Part shown: in pieces, positions 61,401 to 64,000 of the stretch
Layout: the number at the start of each line of letters is the position of its first letter
Numbering within the stretch: position 1 is the stretch's first letter
Source: Utricularia gibba
Taxonomy: Eukaryota; Streptophyta; Magnoliopsida; Lamiales; Lentibulariaceae
Reading direction: 5' to 3'
Length of the DNA: 64,000 nt
NCBI GenBank assembly: GCA_002189035.1
Contig: NEEC01000008.1
Location: forward strand, 3,038,001 to 3,102,000
Notes under the pieces: generated by a model
Seen by the model: the letters and a program-made list of their open reading frames with translations, nothing else
Databases searched by the model: none
Told to the model about the DNA's origin: nothing
Made by a program: the position numbers and the translations under genes

Positions 61401-62752
61401 AGCAGAAAAATTGGATCCGGAGGCTTCGGTGTTGTGTACTATGGAAGACTGAAAGATGGGAAAGAAATTGCTGTCAAGGTACTAACAAACGATTCATTCC
61501 AAGGGAAGCGTGAATTTATGAATGAGGTACAGCTTTGTTATCAACTTTTGACAATCATTTCATGTTTAGTTTTATACTGATGTTGTCTGTCCGAAAGGTT
61601 TCTCTTCTCTCAAGAATACATCACAGAAATCTCGTTCAGTTTCTGGGATACTGCCAAGAAGAGGGGAAGAACATTCTTGTATATGAGTTCATGCATAATG
61701 GAACCTTGAAAGAACATCTTTATGGTAATAACATGGAGTTCAGGCAAAATGTATTCATTTGGGTACATTTTCTGAACCAACTTCATCATTTTTACAGGGT
61801 CGAAAACGCATGGAAGATGCATAAATTGGATCAAACGTCTTGAGATTGCTGTCGATTCTGCAAAAGGTGAGTCAGCTTCATTGCAGATCAGATTTTATGT
61901 GAAATGTGAAGGCAAAACGGATGATTTATGCTGCACTTGTGCTAGGAATCGAGTATCTTCACACAGGCTGTGTTCCTTCCATCATCCATAGGGACTTGAA
62001 AACCAGCAATATACTTCTAGACAAGAATATGAGAGCAAAGGTGTCAGATTTTGGCCTTTCGAAACTAGCAGTTGATGGAGCTTCCCATGTATCCAGTATT
62101 GTTCGAGGAACCGTTGGTTATCTCGATCCTGAGTGAGCAACCTCCTCCCTCTTGTTCTGCATCATCTTCAACCAGGAGCTCATGGCGACTCAAATATTGC
62201 AGGTATTACATTTCGCAGCAGTTGACAGAAAAAAGTGATGTCTACAGCTTTGGAGTCATCCTCCTGGAGCTGATATCTGGACAGGAAGCCATATCGAGCG
62301 AAAGCTTTGGCATGAACTGCCGAAACATCGTCCAATGGGTATGGAAGTAACTGGTTCCCTCCTGTTTCTTCCTTCATCATCTTAAGCAAGCAGCAGATAC
62401 TGAAATTGTTTCACTTGTGAAGGCCAAAATGCACATAGAGAGTGGAGACATACATGGTATCATCGATCCTGCGTTGCACGACTACGACATCCAATCCATG
62501 TGGAGCATTGCAGAGAAAGCTTTGATGTGTGTGCAGCCCCATGGAAACATGAGGCCCTCGATTTCAGAAGTGATCAAGGATATCCTGGACGCTCTGGCTC
62601 TGGAGAAGGGAGTGGAAGCATCAAAAGCAGGCAGCTCAGGTGAGGTCTCCAGGCACTCTGCTCACTCTCTCAACATGGGGTCTATGGATATGCACACTGG
62701 AGACCACTTCTTGCCGATAGACGAATCAATTGCGGGTCCAACAGCACGATAG
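58409..62752 (+). CDS. Malectin-like LRR receptor kinase (At2g37050 type)
   Basis: Plasma-membrane receptor-like kinase, LRR-I type. Fifteen exons: 58409-58493, 58824-59355, 59452-59957, 60057-60189, 60265-60336, 60448-60516, 60582-60653, 60746-60814, 61047-61201, 61252-61526, 61598-61724, 61798-61866, 61946-62132, 62203-62338 and 62423-62752; 938 aa, close to Arabidopsis At2g37050. Signal peptide 1-25. Malectin-like domain about 30-370 ([15 protein letters not shown] to [10 protein letters not shown]). LRRs about 405-510, each on its own 69-72-nt exon with phase-2 introns, the usual LRR exon pattern. Transmembrane helix about 526-548, followed by [10 protein letters not shown]. Kinase about 610-890: [32 protein letters not shown] (RD kinase), [22 protein letters not shown] and [13 protein letters not shown], all intact. 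The intron between exons 9 and 10 (61202-61251) is only 50 nt, so the juxtamembrane junction is the weakest part of the model. Confidence 0.93.
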
Positions 62753-63203
62753 TCATCTGGAGATGAGGTTAGCAGATGAGCTGCTGATGCTGGACTTGGA
62801 CATTGGTCAGGTTCAGCAAGCATTCCCCATTGAACCTGGTGTGAGCTTTTCAATATGCAGCTCGACTGCATGTCTCAATTTTCAGCAGATAAACAAAAAC
62901 TTTTATGTTAAAAAACACCCTCAATTCTGGTAAGTGTAACGACCCGAACCTCGGGTTTGTATGCTCGGACATATCTAGCAACGCCATTCTTCCCGTCCTC
63001 AGCATGGTGGTGCTATTCTTCTTCCCTTGCTCCTCCTCCTCCCCATTTTGAACACGGTGGTGGGGTATATGAATGGCCACCATGGGAGTCGTAAGTGAGT
63101 TACAACTCTCCTCTTAGATGCCTATCATTCCAAGGGGCACGGCCCTCCATTTGGAGACTGCGGCAGTAGTTGTCAGGTTTATAAGTTGCATTGAACAATC
63201 AGA
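62753..63203. other. Receptor-kinase 3' region and spacer
   Basis: Probable 3' UTR up to about 62935. From 62936 a segment begins TGTAACGACCCGAACC, resembling the start of some plant LTR elements, but no matching end or second copy is visible in the window. Confidence 0.4.
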
Positions 63204-63275
63204 TCCATTGTCGTCCAGCGGTTAGGATATCTGGCTTTCACCCAGGAGACCCGGGTTCGATTCCCGGCAATGGAA
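63204..63275 (+). tRNA. tRNA-Glu (UUC)
   Basis: A 72-nt cloverleaf. The acceptor stem TCCATTG (63204-63210) pairs with CAATGGA (63268-63274), with discriminator A at 63275. The anticodon loop CTTTCAC (63235-63241) gives anticodon TTC at 63237-63239, closed by a five-pair stem including one wobble. The T-arm contains GGGTTCGATTCCC. The D-arm carries CAGCGGTTAGGAT. No intron and no encoded CCA, as expected for a nuclear tRNA gene. T residues follow at 63281-63288 (pol III terminator). Confidence 0.95.
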
Positions 63276-63280
63276 TTCCT

Positions 63281-63288
63281 TTTTTTTC
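63281..63288 (+). terminator. RNA polymerase III terminator of tRNA-Glu
   Basis: An oligo-T run immediately downstream of the tRNA gene, the standard pol III stop signal. Confidence 0.8.
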
Positions 63289-64000
63289 AACGTGCATAGA
63301 ACAGTGCAATAACAATTTTCGGAAACGAATGGAAAACATATAAATTGAAGTAAATATTCTAGTGAAATTGATCAAGTCCTCCATTTCTAATTTCTTCATT
63401 CACAGTCTTCTGCTATGGTTTCATGACTGTTTGCCGCCTTACCGAAGAGTGAGTCGGCTCCCATGCCAAGTTTCAAGTGCAGTTGTTGATGCAGCTTCCA
63501 TCGCAATTAGTAGCGGCTTCTCCAGGTGCTGCAGATTAAGGTCCTGACTTCCTCACCTAACTCTACTCTGTGGCTTTAGGAGTTCTATTGTTTTCCCATG
63601 AACCCAAAACTGCAAAGGTTTCACGAGTTTTTCTCACTCTACTCTGTTGCTTACCATTAGTGAGAGTAATTAGAGGAATCTTGATGGTGATGGAGAGCTG
63701 TGAAATCTACTATCCTGTCTGTAGCGATAGCAAAGGCAATAGCACAAGCCTCATGGTTAAACCAGGGGCAACAGAGAATCCATGTCTTTCTCAAACACCA
63801 TCAACTGCAGTGGCCAACCCAAAAAGAAACTTGGACAACAAAATGCTGACTGGTTCAATTAGAACACAAGGAAAAGCCATCTGTTTCAAGTCTATAGCTA
63901 GCAATTGCAATTGGAGGAAACAACTCACGGATCACCTTGAAGGTTGGTAATCTATTCTCCTGGTGCAGAGACGCCTTGCTTCAGCCGTTCCCTTTTCATC
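63289..64000. other. Right edge: unassigned sequence
   Basis: No recognised gene. A plus-strand open frame (63570-63950, about 126 codons, starting at a CTG/ATG-poor region) contains VMESCEIYYPVCSDSKGNS but has no identifiable domain. It may be part of a gene continuing past the window or a chance frame. Confidence 0.3.

Noticed and set aside
62936-63110. Possible LTR beginning TGTAACGACCCG
   Set aside because: No matching second LTR, target-site duplication, primer-binding site or polyprotein in the window.

Overview
This window is nuclear DNA from a flowering plant, almost certainly a eudicot. The evidence is AT-rich intergenic DNA, short GT-AG introns, plant-only families (Dof, SIAMESE-related, MAKR, TRM/DUF4378, PLL-type PP2C, H2A.W, RS2Z splicing factor, malectin-LRR kinase) and plant promoter motifs (site II TGGGCY, telo-box AAACCCTA, G-box). 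Exons were built by hand from splice signals, reading-frame continuity and family conservation. Most junctions should be right to the base, and UTR limits are estimates.

Layout, left to right. 1-2475: intergenic DNA with G-boxes and a 16-G tract. 2476-4444 (+): POLTERGEIST-LIKE PP2C. 5768-6169 (+): SIAMESE-RELATED CDK inhibitor. 6600-8640: an unassigned, probably transcribed minus-strand locus. 8660-14280: AT-rich DNA with one unassigned minus-strand exon. 14281-15292 (-): Dof factor. 17580-19504 (-): ARF-GAP of the AGD6/7 type. 20495-20653 (-): possible micro-gene. 22007-22676 (+): histone H2A.W. 23500-23970 (-): possible small gene. 24189-26377 (-): type I inositol polyphosphate 5-phosphatase. 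26378-30935: AT desert. 30936-31653 (+): small TIGR01589/RPGE-type protein with a GC-AG intron. 33299-36886 (+): TRM/DUF4378 protein. 38747-39556 (-): MAKR. 40974-44790 (-): phosphatidate phosphatase PAH (lipin). 46307-48350 (+): RS2Z SR protein. 49049-49684 (+): PR-1-like CAP protein. 49850-50859 (-) and 51197-52795 (+): divergent RPS23 and RPL4. 53170-56577 (-): DEAD-box helicase RH42/PRP5. 58409-62752 (+): malectin-LRR receptor kinase. 63204-63275 (+): tRNA-Glu(UUC).

The genes do not form one pathway. Two belong to splicing (RS2Z, RH42) and two are ribosomal proteins sharing one short divergent promoter. Several act at membranes or in signalling (PLL, MAKR, receptor kinase, 5-phosphatase, PAH, ARF-GAP). 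I found no CRISPR array, virus, intact transposon or obviously new multi-gene system.

The most striking pattern is a set of single-base frame breaks in otherwise conserved genes: three in PAH and one each in TRM and RS2Z, with a sixth possible in the ARF-GAP gene. Each would be repaired by one extra G/C, usually in a G/C run. Homopolymer error in the assembly is the simplest reading, but real lesions cannot be excluded from sequence alone.
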